64,000 nt of DNA from Pseudomonas crudilactis (lineage in GTDB: Bacteria > Pseudomonadota > Gammaproteobacteria > Pseudomonadales > Pseudomonadaceae): assembly GCF_013433315.1 (NCBI RefSeq), contig NZ_WXVV01000017.1:62001-126000 (forward strand), written 5' to 3'. The notes beneath the pieces were generated by a model that was not told where the DNA came from, did not search any database, and saw only the letters and a program-made list of their open reading frames with translations. Made by a program: the position numbers and the translations under genes. Positions within the stretch are counted from its first letter, which is position 1. Every line of letters begins with the position of its first letter. Of the stretch, positions 54,423 to 63,215 are shown piece by piece.

Positions 54423-54931
54423 CTCAGGTCTACTTAGGGCTCGGCAGTAATATCGAGCGCGAAATCCATTTGCGTGCCGGACTCGACGCATTGGCGACGT
54501 TTCTGGTGGATATCCGCTGTTCGGCGGTGTTCGAGAGCGCGCCTGTGGGGATCAAGAGTGGGCCGTTCTTCAATTTTGTAGTGTCGGCGTATACCGACCT
54601 GCCGTTGATGGAGCTGGATCGACGCTTGAAATTCATCGAGGCGGATAACGGTCGTTACGCGCCTGATCGCAAGGGTTTGCCGCTGGATATCGACGTGCTG
54701 CTGTATGGCGAGCTGGCGGGGAGTTTCGACGGGCTGGTTTTGCCACGTGCCGAGATTCTGAAAAATGCTTTTGTGTTGTGGCCGCTGTCACTGATTGCGC
54801 CGGATCGCGTACATCCGAGTGTGGGAAAAAGCTTCGCGACGTTGTGGGCAGAGGCGCAGATTGATCAGGTGCTGGCGCCAGTAGCGTTCGAGTGGCGTGG
54901 TCAGCAGTTAACCTCTTCAGATCTGAGTTGA
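54413..54931 (+). CDS. folK: 2-amino-4-hydroxy-6-hydroxymethyldihydropteridine pyrophosphokinase
   Basis: 172 residues, MSLTQVYLGLGSNIEREIHLRAGL. HPPK signature RKGLPLDIDVLLYGE holds the Mg-binding D-x-D. It adds pyrophosphate to the pterin made by FolB, and the overlapping start makes consecutive steps translationally coupled. The frame upstream of 54413 lies inside folB and is not coding. Confidence 0.94.
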   Translation: MSLTQVYLGLGSNIEREIHLRAGLDALATFLVDIRCSAVFESAPVGIKSGPFFNFVVSAYTDLPLMELDRRLKFIEADNGRYAPDRKGLPLDIDVLLYGELAGSFDGLVLPRAEILKNAFVLWPLSLIAPDRVHPSVGKSFATLWAEAQIDQVLAPVAFEWRGQQLTSSDLS

Positions 54932-54942
54932 CTTGACTGGCG

Positions 54943-55010
54943 TCTTCGCGAGCAAGCTCGCTCCCACAGTGGGCCCTATTCCAATTTGGGAGCGAGGTTG
55001 TTTGCGAAGG
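54943..55010. repeat. REP pair, one copy decayed
   Basis: Good inverted copy TTCGCGAGCAAGCTCGCTCC (from 54945) and a degenerate direct copy TTTGGGAGCGAGGTTGTTTG (from 54985) in the gap between convergent folK and cca. Confidence 0.85.
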
Positions 55011-55013
55011 TTT

Positions 55014-56243
55014 TCAGACTGACGCCGCCTCTTTGTAAGCCTTCAACGCCCTCAGTCGTTCACGCTTCAGCGCTTCGCCCAGTTCCGGTCCCTTGAATCC
55101 CTTCTCCAGCAACGGCTGCACTGCGACTTCCCGCGCGGCCTTCGCCGCACCCCGCAAATAATCCGCCTGTGGATAATTTCTCTGCTCCAGCCCTTTGCGG
55201 CCTCGGGCGTCCATTTCGCATGCGACGATGAACTCTTCAAACCGCTGTGGCCGACGATACACGTCAAAACTCTGCAGCAACTCCAGCAATGTCGAAGCCT
55301 TCAGTTCCAGCGCCCGATGGCCATGGGTATGGTACTTGCCGACCAGTAGCGCCAATTCCTGACAATCCTTTGGTGCCTTAAAGCGTTCGTTGACCGCTTT
55401 GATCAGCTTCAACCCCGTGTGCTCATGGGCGATGTGTCGCGGCCACTGTTCTTCCGGGGTCAGACCTTTACCGAGATCGTGCAGCAGGCAAGCCCAGCGT
55501 ACTGTCAGCGGTTGTTTGTACAGCGCCGATTGCTCCAGAACGCTGAGCGTGTGCAGGCCGGTGTCGATTTCCGGATGATGGGCTTCCGGTTGTGGCACGC
55601 CAAACAGCGCGTCGACCTCTGGCATCAGTACTTTAAGCGCGCCGCAGTCGCGCAGCACCTGAATGAACACCTGCGGCTGATCTTCCATCAAGGCGCGGGA
55701 GATTTCCTTCCAGCTGCGTTCGGCGGTCAGCGCCTCCAGTTCGCCGGAGTCGCTGAGTTGACGCATTAATTCCCGCGTCTCTGGCGCGACCGTGAAACCG
55801 AGCTCGGCATAGCGCGCGGCGAAGCGGGCAACGCGCAATACCCGCAGAGGATCTTCGGCGAACGCCGGGGAAACGTGGCGCAGGATTCTCGCATCAAGAT
55901 CGCGCTGGCCATGGTACGGATCGGTCAGATTCTGCTGGTCGTCCTCGGCCATGGCATTGATCGTCAGGTCGCGACGAATCAGGTCTTCTTCAAGCGTTAC
56001 TTCGGGGCTGGCGTGAAAGGTGAAGCCGCCATAACCGCGCCCGCTCTTGCGCTCGGTGCGGGCGAGGGCGTATTCCTCGCCGCTTTTGGGATGAAGAAAC
56101 ACCGGGAAATCCGCGCCCACCGGGCGATAGCCCTTGGCGAGCATTTCTTCCGTGGTAGCGCCGACCACCACCCAATCGATGTCAGTAACCGGTTTGCCCA
56201 GCAAGCGATCACGTACGGCGCCGCCAACCTTGAAAATCTGCAT
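55014..56243 (-). CDS. cca: CCA-adding tRNA nucleotidyltransferase with HD domain
   Basis: 409 residues, class II CCA enzyme of the E. coli type. Opening MQIFKVGGAVRD, metal ligands D21 and D23 (TDIDWVVV), RRDLTINAM, and the nucleotide-template EDxxR-like AERSWKEISRAL. The C-terminal HD phosphohydrolase (~220-330) contains WACLLHDLGKG and HIAHEHTG. It adds or repairs CCA at tRNA ends. Monocistronic between a REP and spoVR. Confidence 0.96.
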   Translation of the reverse strand: MQIFKVGGAVRDRLLGKPVTDIDWVVVGATTEEMLAKGYRPVGADFPVFLHPKSGEEYALARTERKSGRGYGGFTFHASPEVTLEEDLIRRDLTINAMAEDDQQNLTDPYHGQRDLDARILRHVSPAFAEDPLRVLRVARFAARYAELGFTVAPETRELMRQLSDSGELEALTAERSWKEISRALMEDQPQVFIQVLRDCGALKVLMPEVDALFGVPQPEAHHPEIDTGLHTLSVLEQSALYKQPLTVRWACLLHDLGKGLTPEEQWPRHIAHEHTGLKLIKAVNERFKAPKDCQELALLVGKYHTHGHRALELKASTLLELLQSFDVYRRPQRFEEFIVACEMDARGRKGLEQRNYPQADYLRGAAKAAREVAVQPLLEKGFKGPELGEALKRERLRALKAYKEAASV

Positions 56244-56306
56244 AAAAAACCTCCGTTAGCCCGACAGGATAACCCTTGCGTCAGACTTTCGGAGGTCGGA
56301 ACCGGA

Positions 56307-57869
56307 TCAAAGATGAATGACGGCGAGGTCAAGTCGACCGTAATCCCCTTCGCTGTGGTCACTGCGTGGTGGAACGTGATGAGTTTTCATGATCTGGTCG
56401 CCTTGCAGGGTTTCCAGATGGATATCAAAGCCCCACAGGCGATGCAGGTGTTTAAGTACTTCTTCGGTGGAGTCTCCCAGCGGTTTACGATCATGCTGTT
56501 GGTGACGCAGGGTCAGTGAGCGGTCGCCGCGCCGATCAATGCTGTAAATCTGCACGTTCGGTTCACGATTGCCGAGGTTGTATTGCGCGGCCAGGGTTTC
56601 GCGAATGATCCGGTAGCCGGGTTCATCATGAATTGCAGGCACCAACAAGTCGTCCTTCTGATCGTCATCCATGATGCTGAATAACTTCAGATCACGGATC
56701 ACTTTCGGTGACAGGTATTGCAGGATGAAACTCTCATCCTTGAAGCTGCTCATGGCGAACTTGATGGTCGATAGCCAGTCCGTACCGGCAATTTCCGGGA
56801 ACCAGTGACGATCTTCCTCGGTTGGTTCTTCACACATGCGCCGAATGTCACGGTACATGGCGAAGCCCAGTGCATAAGGGTTGATCCCGTTGTAATAGGG
56901 GCTGTCGAAACCCGGCTGGAACACCACGCTGGTGTGCGAAGTGAGAAATTCCATCATGAAACCGTCGGTGACCAGGCCTTCGTCGTACAGGTCGTTCATC
57001 AGCGTGTAGTGCCAGAACGTTGCCCAGCCTTCGTTCATGACCTGGGTCTGGCGTTGTGGATAAAAATACTGGGCGATCTTGCGCACGATACGCACGATTT
57101 CGCGCTGCCACGGCTCCAGCAGCGGCGCATGTTTCTCGATGAAGTAGAGGATGTTTTCCTGCGGCTCGGCCGGGAAGCGCGCGTTGTCCCTGTCGCTGTA
57201 TTTGTCCGCGCCTTTGGGAATGGTGCGCCACAGATCGTTGATCTGCTTTTGCATGTGCTCTTCGCGATCTTTCTGCCGCCGGCGCTCCTCTTCGGCGGAA
57301 ATCGGATAAGGACGCTTGTAGCGATCGACGCCGTAGTTCATCAGGGCATGGCAGGAGTCGAGCAGGTCTTCCACCGCATCGATGCCGTGGCGTTCTTCGC
57401 ACTGCATGATGTACTGCTTGGCGAACACCAGATAATCGATGATTGAGCTGGCATCGGTCCAGGTACGAAACAGGTAATTGCCCTTGAAGAAGCTGTTGTG
57501 GCCGTAGCACGCGTGCGCCACCACCAGCGCCTGCATGCAGATGGTGTTCTCTTCCATCAGGTAAGCAATGCACGGATCGGAGTTGATCACGATTTCGTAG
57601 GCCAGGCCCATCTGCCCACGGCTGTAGGATTTTTCGGTGCTGAGGAAGTGTTTGCCGTAGGACCAGTGGTGATAACCCAGTGGCATGCCCACCGAGGCGT
57701 ACGCATCCATCATTTGCTCGGCGGTGATCACTTCGATCTGGTTGGGATAGGTATCCAGGGCATAGCGGGCCGCGATCCGGGCGATTTCGCGGTCGTAGGT
57801 CTGGATCAGCTCGAATGTCCATTCGGAGCCGGTGGAAATGGGTTGGCGCTTCTGCTCTTTGGCGGTCAT
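56307..57869 (-). CDS. SpoVR/YcgB-family protein
   Basis: 520 residues with the SpoVR hallmarks YPNQIEVITAEQMMDAYASVG, KHFLSTEKSYSRGQMGLAYEIVINSDPCIAYLMEEN (quoted in part), and WATFWHYTLMNDLYDEG. It is cytoplasmic and carries metal-binding histidines. It acts with YeaH and PrkA/YeaG in a conserved stress and stationary-phase module; in Bacillus it affects spore cortex. The start overlaps the yeaH stop by four bases (ATGA). Third gene of prkA-yeaH-spoVR. Biochemical activity is not known. Confidence 0.93.
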   Translation of the reverse strand: MTAKEQKRQPISTGSEWTFELIQTYDREIARIAARYALDTYPNQIEVITAEQMMDAYASVGMPLGYHHWSYGKHFLSTEKSYSRGQMGLAYEIVINSDPCIAYLMEENTICMQALVVAHACYGHNSFFKGNYLFRTWTDASSIIDYLVFAKQYIMQCEERHGIDAVEDLLDSCHALMNYGVDRYKRPYPISAEEERRRQKDREEHMQKQINDLWRTIPKGADKYSDRDNARFPAEPQENILYFIEKHAPLLEPWQREIVRIVRKIAQYFYPQRQTQVMNEGWATFWHYTLMNDLYDEGLVTDGFMMEFLTSHTSVVFQPGFDSPYYNGINPYALGFAMYRDIRRMCEEPTEEDRHWFPEIAGTDWLSTIKFAMSSFKDESFILQYLSPKVIRDLKLFSIMDDDQKDDLLVPAIHDEPGYRIIRETLAAQYNLGNREPNVQIYSIDRRGDRSLTLRHQQHDRKPLGDSTEEVLKHLHRLWGFDIHLETLQGDQIMKTHHVPPRSDHSEGDYGRLDLAVIHL

Positions 57870-59137
57870 GTCACTAACCTGCGCTGGAAGAGTTCACGGA
57901 AGACCGGATAGATATCCCCGGCCGAGACCAGTTGCTGCTGGGCAAAAGTGTCAGAAAAGGCTTCGGCGATGCGTTCGTACTCGTACCACAATGCCTGATG
58001 TTCGCGCGGGGTGATCTCCACGTAAGTGTAGTACTGCACAAACGGCATGATCTGGTTGATCAGGATGTCGCGGCAGATTGGCGAGTCGTCGTTCCAGTTG
58101 TCACCGTCGGAAGCCTGGGCTGCGTAGATGTTCCACTCGTTGCTCGGGTAACGCTCGGCCATGATCTCCTGCATCAGTTTCAAGGCGCTGGACACGATGG
58201 TGCCGCCGGTTTCCCGGGAATAGAAAAACTCTTCTTCGTCGACTTCCCGAGCGCTGGTGTGATGGCGGATGAATACCACGTCGATCTTGTCGTAATTCCG
58301 TTTCAGGAACAGGTACAACAGGATGAAAAAGCGTTTGGCGATGTCCTTGGTCGCCTGGGTCATGGAGCCGGAGACGTCCATCAGACAGAACATCACCGCT
58401 TTCGAACTGGGGTTGGGCTGTTTGATCAGCAAGTTGTACTTCAAGTCGAAGGTATCGAGGAACGGCACGCGATGGATGCGCGCGCTGAGCTTTTCGATTT
58501 CCGCTTCGAGTTCCTGAATATCGCCGAAGTTGTCCGGCTCTTCGCGTCTCAGGCGCTCAAGTTCTTCTTTGACTTCGCGCAGTTTTGCCCGACTGCTGCC
58601 AGACAGGGCAATGCGTCGCGCATGAGCCGAGCGCAGCGTGCGGATGATGTTGATGCGTGACGGGTTACCTTCGTTACTGATCCCGGCACGAACGGTCTTG
58701 AAGGTGTCGGTGCCGCTGAGGTTACGTTTGACCAGGTTCGGCAGTTCGAGGTCTTCGAACATGAATTCGAGGAATTCTTCCTGGGTGATCTGGAAGACGA
58801 ACTCGTCCATGCCCTCGCCGGAATTGCCAGCCTTGCCGGGACCACGTCCGCCGCCACCTCCCGGTGGGCGGGCAATATGCTCGCCGGCGGTGAATTCCTT
58901 GTTGCCGGGATGAACCACGGTCTGCTTGCCGCCACGGCCGTGGTGAAGCACCGGTTCGTCGATGTCGCGACCGGGAATGCTGATCTGTTCGCCGTGTTCC
59001 ATATCGGTAATGGAACGCCGGCTGACCGCCTCTTCGACAGCCTTTTTGATGTGGTCACGGTAACGCCGCAGGAAACGCTGGCGGTTCACCGTGCTCTTGT
59101 TCTTGCCATTCAGACGTCGGTCGATCACATAGCTCAT
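57866..59137 (-). CDS. YeaH/YhbH family protein (DUF444, von Willebrand A-like)
   Basis: 423 residues from ATG 59137 (MSYVIDRRLNGKNKSTVNRQ), with GGAGGG upstream; the longer reading crosses an inverted repeat. The N-terminal basic segment is followed by a glycine-rich stretch (PPGGGGGRGPGKAGNSGEG, ~91-109), a coiled region (184-220), and a vWA-like domain with a MIDAS DVSGSM at 254-259. Partner of PrkA and SpoVR; probably regulatory. A ~40-base inverted repeat separates it from prkA. Confidence 0.93.
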   Translation of the reverse strand: MSYVIDRRLNGKNKSTVNRQRFLRRYRDHIKKAVEEAVSRRSITDMEHGEQISIPGRDIDEPVLHHGRGGKQTVVHPGNKEFTAGEHIARPPGGGGGRGPGKAGNSGEGMDEFVFQITQEEFLEFMFEDLELPNLVKRNLSGTDTFKTVRAGISNEGNPSRINIIRTLRSAHARRIALSGSSRAKLREVKEELERLRREEPDNFGDIQELEAEIEKLSARIHRVPFLDTFDLKYNLLIKQPNPSSKAVMFCLMDVSGSMTQATKDIAKRFFILLYLFLKRNYDKIDVVFIRHHTSAREVDEEEFFYSRETGGTIVSSALKLMQEIMAERYPSNEWNIYAAQASDGDNWNDDSPICRDILINQIMPFVQYYTYVEITPREHQALWYEYERIAEAFSDTFAQQQLVSAGDIYPVFRELFQRRLVT

Positions 59138-59152
59138 ACGTGGCCCTCCGGG

Positions 59153-59254
59153 CAGCTTCAAGTTGTGAGCTGCGAGCTGCAAGAAGAAGCGGTTGCCCAT
59201 GGGTCAGGGTTCATCTGCTTTTTTCTTGCAGCCCGTAGCTTGAAGCTTGTAGCT
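59153..59254. repeat. Intra-operon inverted repeat between prkA and yeaH
   Basis: Arm CAGCTTCAAGTTGTGAGCTG...GCTGCAAGAAGAAGC (59153-59189) pairs with GCTTTTTTCTTGCAGC...TTGAAGCTTGTAGCTG (59217-59254), about 30 of 40 positions. The TAGCTTGAAGCTTGTAGCTG type is a third dispersed repeat class in these genomes (recalled). It would fold in the prkA-yeaH message. Confidence 0.7.
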
Positions 59255-59257
59255 GTT

Positions 59258-61180
59258 TTACTGCGATTTCCGGACCCGTAGGTACCATTCGGACAGCAGA
59301 CGTACCTGTTTGTCGGTGTAGCCGCGTTCGACCATTCGAGTGACGAAGTCGTTGTGCTTTTGCTGATCCTCCTTGCTGGCCTTGGCGTTGAAGCTGATGA
59401 CTGGCAGCAGATCCTCGGTGTTCGAGAACATTTTCTTCTCGATGACCACGCGCAGTTTTTCGTAGCTGAGCCAGGTCGGGTTCTTGCCGTTGTTGTTGGC
59501 GCGGGCGCGCAATACGAAGTTGACGATCTCGTTGCGGAAATCCTTCGGATTGCTGATGCCGGCCGGTTTCTCGATTTTCTCCAGTTCTTCGTTCAGCGCC
59601 ACGCGGTTGAGAATCTCGCCGGTTTCCGGATCGCGGTACTCCTGATCCTGAATCCAGAAATCCGCGTACAGCACGTAGCGGTCGAAGATGTTCTGGCCGT
59701 ACTCGCTGTAAGACTCGAGGTAAGCGGTCTGGATCTCCTTGCCGATGAATTCGATATAACGCGGCGCCAGGTATTCCTTCAGGTAGCGCAGGTAGCGCTC
59801 GCGGGTTTCGGCCTGGAATTGCTCCTGTTCGATCTGCTGTTCCAGCACATAGAGCAGGTGCACCGGGTTGGCGGCGATTTCATGCGGATCGAAGTTGAAG
59901 ACCTTGGACAGGATCTTGAACGCGAAGCGGGTCGACAGACCGTTCATGCCCTCGTCGACGCCTGCCGAGTCGCGATATTCCTGGATCGACTTGGCTTTCG
60001 GATCGGTGTCCTTGAGGTTTTCGCCGTCGTAGACGCGCATCTTCGAATAAATGTTGGAGTTTTCCGGCTCCTTGAGGCGCGACAGCACGGTGAACTGCGC
60101 GAGCATCTTCAGGGTGTCAGGTGCGCAATGGGCTTTGGCCAGAGAACTGTTGAACAGCAGTTTGTCGTAGATCTTCACTTCGTCGCTGACGCGCAGGCAA
60201 TACGGCACTTTGACGATGTAGATCCGGTCGATGAACGCTTCGTTGTTCTTGTTGTTACGGAAGGTGTGCCATTCCGATTCGTTGGAGTGGGCGAGCAGGA
60301 TCCCGGTAAACGGAATCGCGCCAAGACCTTCGGTACTGTTGTAGTTACCTTCCTGTGTGGCGGTCAGCAACGGGTGCAGCACCTTGATCGGTGCCTTGAA
60401 CATTTCGACGAATTCCATCAGGCCCTGGTTGGCCCGGCACAGCGCACCGGAGTAGCTGTAGGCGTCGGCGTCGTTCTGTGGGTATTCCTCGAGTTTGCGG
60501 ATGTCGACCTTACCGACCAGCGCCGAGATGTCCTGGTTGTTCTCGTCACCCGGTTCGGTCTTGGCCACGGCGATCTGGTTGAGGATCGACGGGTACAGTT
60601 TGACCACGCGGAACTGGCTGATGTCGCCGCCGAATTCGGCCAGGCGTTTGGTTGCCCATGGCGACATGATGGTGTTCAGGTAGCGCCGTGGGATGCCGAA
60701 GTCTTCTTCGAGGATCGCGCCATCTTCGGTGGCGTTGAACAGACCCAGTGGCGATTCGAACACGGGCGAGCCCTTGATCGCGTAGAAGGGCACTTTCTCG
60801 ATCAGCTGTTTCAGCTTCTCGGCCAGGGATGATTTACCGCCGCCGACGGGGCCGAGCAGATAAAGGATTTGCTTCTTCTCTTCCAGGCCTTGGGCGGCAT
60901 GGCGGAAATACGAGACGATCTGGTCGATGCATTCTTCCATCCCGTGGAAGTCTTCAAAGGCCGGATAGCGACGAATCACCTTGTTGGAGAAGATGCGTGA
61001 CAGCCTCGAGTTAGTCGAGGTGTCGAGCAGTTCCGGCTCACCGATGGCCAGTAATAGACGCTCGGCGGCGGAAACGTAGGCGCTACGGTCTTTCTTGCAC
61101 AGCTCCAGGTACTCTTGCAGCGAGAGTTCTTCCTGGCGTGTGGACTCGAAGCGTTGTTGGAAGTGGCTAAAGATACTCAT
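59258..61180 (-). CDS. prkA: PrkA/YeaG-family serine protein kinase
   Basis: 640 residues from ATG 61180 (MSIFSHFQQRFESTRQEELSL), with GAGGTGAC upstream; 89 upstream codons are spurious. An N-terminal AAA-type domain has the P-loop GPVGGGKSSL at 110-119, and the PrkA C-terminal domain follows. E. coli YeaG is a Ser/Thr kinase active in nitrogen starvation and stationary phase. First gene of prkA-yeaH-spoVR. The leader contains TATCCTTAA (a RpoS-like -10, CTATCCT) around 61364-61372 on the minus strand, consistent with stress control. Confidence 0.95.
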   Translation of the reverse strand: MSIFSHFQQRFESTRQEELSLQEYLELCKKDRSAYVSAAERLLLAIGEPELLDTSTNSRLSRIFSNKVIRRYPAFEDFHGMEECIDQIVSYFRHAAQGLEEKKQILYLLGPVGGGKSSLAEKLKQLIEKVPFYAIKGSPVFESPLGLFNATEDGAILEEDFGIPRRYLNTIMSPWATKRLAEFGGDISQFRVVKLYPSILNQIAVAKTEPGDENNQDISALVGKVDIRKLEEYPQNDADAYSYSGALCRANQGLMEFVEMFKAPIKVLHPLLTATQEGNYNSTEGLGAIPFTGILLAHSNESEWHTFRNNKNNEAFIDRIYIVKVPYCLRVSDEVKIYDKLLFNSSLAKAHCAPDTLKMLAQFTVLSRLKEPENSNIYSKMRVYDGENLKDTDPKAKSIQEYRDSAGVDEGMNGLSTRFAFKILSKVFNFDPHEIAANPVHLLYVLEQQIEQEQFQAETRERYLRYLKEYLAPRYIEFIGKEIQTAYLESYSEYGQNIFDRYVLYADFWIQDQEYRDPETGEILNRVALNEELEKIEKPAGISNPKDFRNEIVNFVLRARANNNGKNPTWLSYEKLRVVIEKKMFSNTEDLLPVISFNAKASKEDQQKHNDFVTRMVERGYTDKQVRLLSEWYLRVRKSQ

Positions 61181-61434
61181 GACGTCACCTCGCTCGATAC
61201 GTGGAGCCGACGCCGGATCACTCAGTCGATGCTGGCAAACAACCGTTTTGGCGGCTGTTTGTTTACCCCCCAGAACACTTCCGCGATCGACAATCGCGAA
61301 AGTCACTCCCGATGACCCGTGCGCCGGTGTACCGGCTCTCCCCTGTTTTGGATGGCCTGGGCTTAAGGATAGTTGGGAATTCGGGAGGTAAAGGGCAGAT
61401 ACGTAATTAGTTGTCTCTGACCGTTCGTCTGCCG
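61181..61434 (-). promoter_or_regulatory. Long prkA leader
   Basis: About 250 bases with no gene. On the minus strand CTATCCTTAA near 61364-61373 resembles a RpoS-type -10, giving a leader of ~185 bases. Within it AACAAACAGCCGCCAAAACGGTTGTTTG (61237-61264; quoted in two parts: AACAAACAGCC and GGTTGTTTG) can form a stem. I see no known riboswitch. Confidence 0.4.
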
Positions 61435-61466
61435 CGCGCAGGCCCAAGGCAGCCGGGGCCTGCGCG
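61435..61466 (-). terminator. Strong hairpin downstream of glpE
   Basis: CGCGCAGGCC / GGCCTGCGCG 10-base stem (61435-61444, 61457-61466), 11 bases past the glpE stop. The T run lies before the stem on the minus strand, so it is not a textbook terminator; it may stabilise the 3' end. Confidence 0.55.
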
Positions 61467-61477
61467 TGACAAAAAAA

Positions 61478-61807
61478 TTATTCGGCGGTGCCTTGCGCGG
61501 TTTCTGCAGGATAAGTCGTACGCCATAACTCAAAGCCGCCGTCCATGCTGTAGACGTCGGAGAAGCCTTGGCTGATCAGATAGGCCGCAGCACCCTGGCT
61601 GGAGTTGCCGTGGTAGCAGACGACGACGGTCGGGGCATCAAGGTCGGCGCCTTGAATGAAGGCGTGCAGAGAATGGTTGTCCAGATGCTTCGAACCGCTG
61701 ATATGCAGAGCGGCAAAAGTCGCCGGGTCGCGCACGTCGACCACGACAGCACCTTGTTCACGCAGGGCCTGGGCCTGTTCCGGGGGGATTCGTTTGAATT
61801 CGCTCAT
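61478..61807 (-). CDS. glpE: Thiosulfate sulfurtransferase GlpE (single rhodanese domain)
   Basis: 109 residues. Active cysteine C64 in the CYHGNSSQG loop, typical of GlpE. It transfers sulphane sulphur from thiosulfate to cyanide or thiols in the cytosol. It follows apaH on the same strand by 33 bases; in pseudomonads it is not with glp genes. Confidence 0.95.
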   Translation of the reverse strand: MSEFKRIPPEQAQALREQGAVVVDVRDPATFAALHISGSKHLDNHSLHAFIQGADLDAPTVVVCYHGNSSQGAAAYLISQGFSDVYSMDGGFELWRTTYPAETAQGTAE

Positions 61808-61840
61808 GGCGGGTTCCTGTTGCTCGGCTGAAAGCGCAGT

Positions 61841-62722
61841 CTAACGCGGGACGCTGACTGGCGAAGTTTGGGGGATAAGTGGTGCGACAGTCGGGGCGAG
61901 GCCGCCGTGTTCATCGCATTTGCATGACAAGCGTTCACCGCTGTCGACATTCATCAGGGTCAGGCTGCCGCCCCAGACACAACCGGTGTCCAGCGCCGAG
62001 ATACCTGGCTCATGGATATTGCCTTCGAGTGCTGCCCAGTGGCCGAAGATGATTCGCAAGCCTTTCGTTTTGCGCTCTTTATGCTGGAACCACGGTTTGT
62101 AACCGGCGGGCGCGGTGTCGAGGCCTTCTTTGCTCTTGAGGTCGAGCTTGCCCTCGGCGGTGCAGAAGCGCATGCGCGTGAAATAGTTGGTGATGACGCG
62201 CAGGCGGGTCACGCCTTTAAGGTCGTTGTCCCATTTCGCCGGGTCGTTGCCGTACATGCCGTCGAGGTAGGCGGGGAACAGATTGTCGTCACGCAGGGCG
62301 CTTTCGACTTCAGCGGCGCACTTCAACGCGCGGCTCAGGGACCACTGCGGCGGAATGCCGGCATGCACCATGGCGACATCACGTGTCTCGTCGTAATGCA
62401 TGAGCTTTTGCTGGCGTACCCACTCGAGTAATTCAGCGCTGTCCGGTGCATCGAGAATCTCGCGCAAGGTGTCGGACTTCTTCAGGCGCTCGATGTTTTT
62501 CGCCGCTGCCAGCAGATGCAGGTCATGGTTGCCAAGTACGCAGACCAGCGATTGGCGCATGCCAAAGAGAAAGCGCAGGGTTTCCAGTGATTGCGGGCCA
62601 CGGTTGACCAGATCGCCCACCAGCCACAGCCGATCAAGCGTCGGATCGAATGCCACTTGCTTGAGCAGGCACTTGAGCGGTTCGAGGCAGCCTTGCAGGT
62701 CGCCGACGGCATACGTCGCCAT
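61841..62722 (-). CDS. apaH: Bis(5'-nucleosyl)-tetraphosphatase, symmetrical
   Basis: 293 residues, calcineurin-like phosphoesterase with GDLQG (7-11), GDLVNRGPQS and GNHD metal motifs in order. It splits Ap4A to two ADP and decaps Np4-RNA. The start shares one base with the apaG stop. A C-terminal tail beyond ~270 (CDEHGGLAPTVAPLIPQTS) is longer than in E. coli (~280). Confidence 0.96.
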   Translation of the reverse strand: MATYAVGDLQGCLEPLKCLLKQVAFDPTLDRLWLVGDLVNRGPQSLETLRFLFGMRQSLVCVLGNHDLHLLAAAKNIERLKKSDTLREILDAPDSAELLEWVRQQKLMHYDETRDVAMVHAGIPPQWSLSRALKCAAEVESALRDDNLFPAYLDGMYGNDPAKWDNDLKGVTRLRVITNYFTRMRFCTAEGKLDLKSKEGLDTAPAGYKPWFQHKERKTKGLRIIFGHWAALEGNIHEPGISALDTGCVWGGSLTLMNVDSGERLSCKCDEHGGLAPTVAPLIPQTSPVSVPR

Positions 62723-63102
62723 CAGTGCAGGGCTCCGGGCACTGCCAGGCGGAAAGGTTTGATGATGGCGTCGAAATGTTTGCCATCGTCGGCAACCATT
62801 TCGTAGGTGCCCTGCATGGTGCCGACCTTGGTGGTCATCACCGTGCCGCTACTGTAGGTGTGGCTTTGCCCGGCATTGATCAACGGTTGCTGACCCACGA
62901 CGCCGGCGCCGCGTACTTCCTCGACATGGCCATCACCATCGGTGATCACCCAGTGCCGTGACAGCAGCTTGGCCGGAATCGCGCCATTGTTCTGCACGGT
63001 GATGGTGTAGGCGAAGGCGAAGCGGTCGTGCTCGGGTTGCGATTGGTCTGCCAGATAGCGGGTAACGACGCTGACATCGACCTGGTAACGGGAATCGGAC
63101 AT
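62722..63102 (-). CDS. apaG: ApaG protein (Co2+/Mg2+ efflux-associated, DUF525)
   Basis: 126 residues, MSDSRYQVDVSVVTRYLADQSQPE then FAYTITVQNNGAIPAKLLSRHWVITDGDG. Fibronectin III-like beta sandwich with the GxGVVGxxP-type GAGVVGQQPLI loop, which binds pyrophosphate in relatives. Conserved neighbour of apaH and rsmA; exact role unknown. Confidence 0.95.
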   Translation of the reverse strand: MSDSRYQVDVSVVTRYLADQSQPEHDRFAFAYTITVQNNGAIPAKLLSRHWVITDGDGHVEEVRGAGVVGQQPLINAGQSHTYSSGTVMTTKVGTMQGTYEMVADDGKHFDAIIKPFRLAVPGALH

Positions 63103-63215
63103 GCAAGGGGCCTTAAACGAAGCGGAACGCGGGGCGTAGCTGATGGGGAATCAGTCTAGGCAAGTATCGGGCAGTAAACCAGAGTGGCGTCCTGCCCGAT
63201 AGCGTTCATCGCTTG

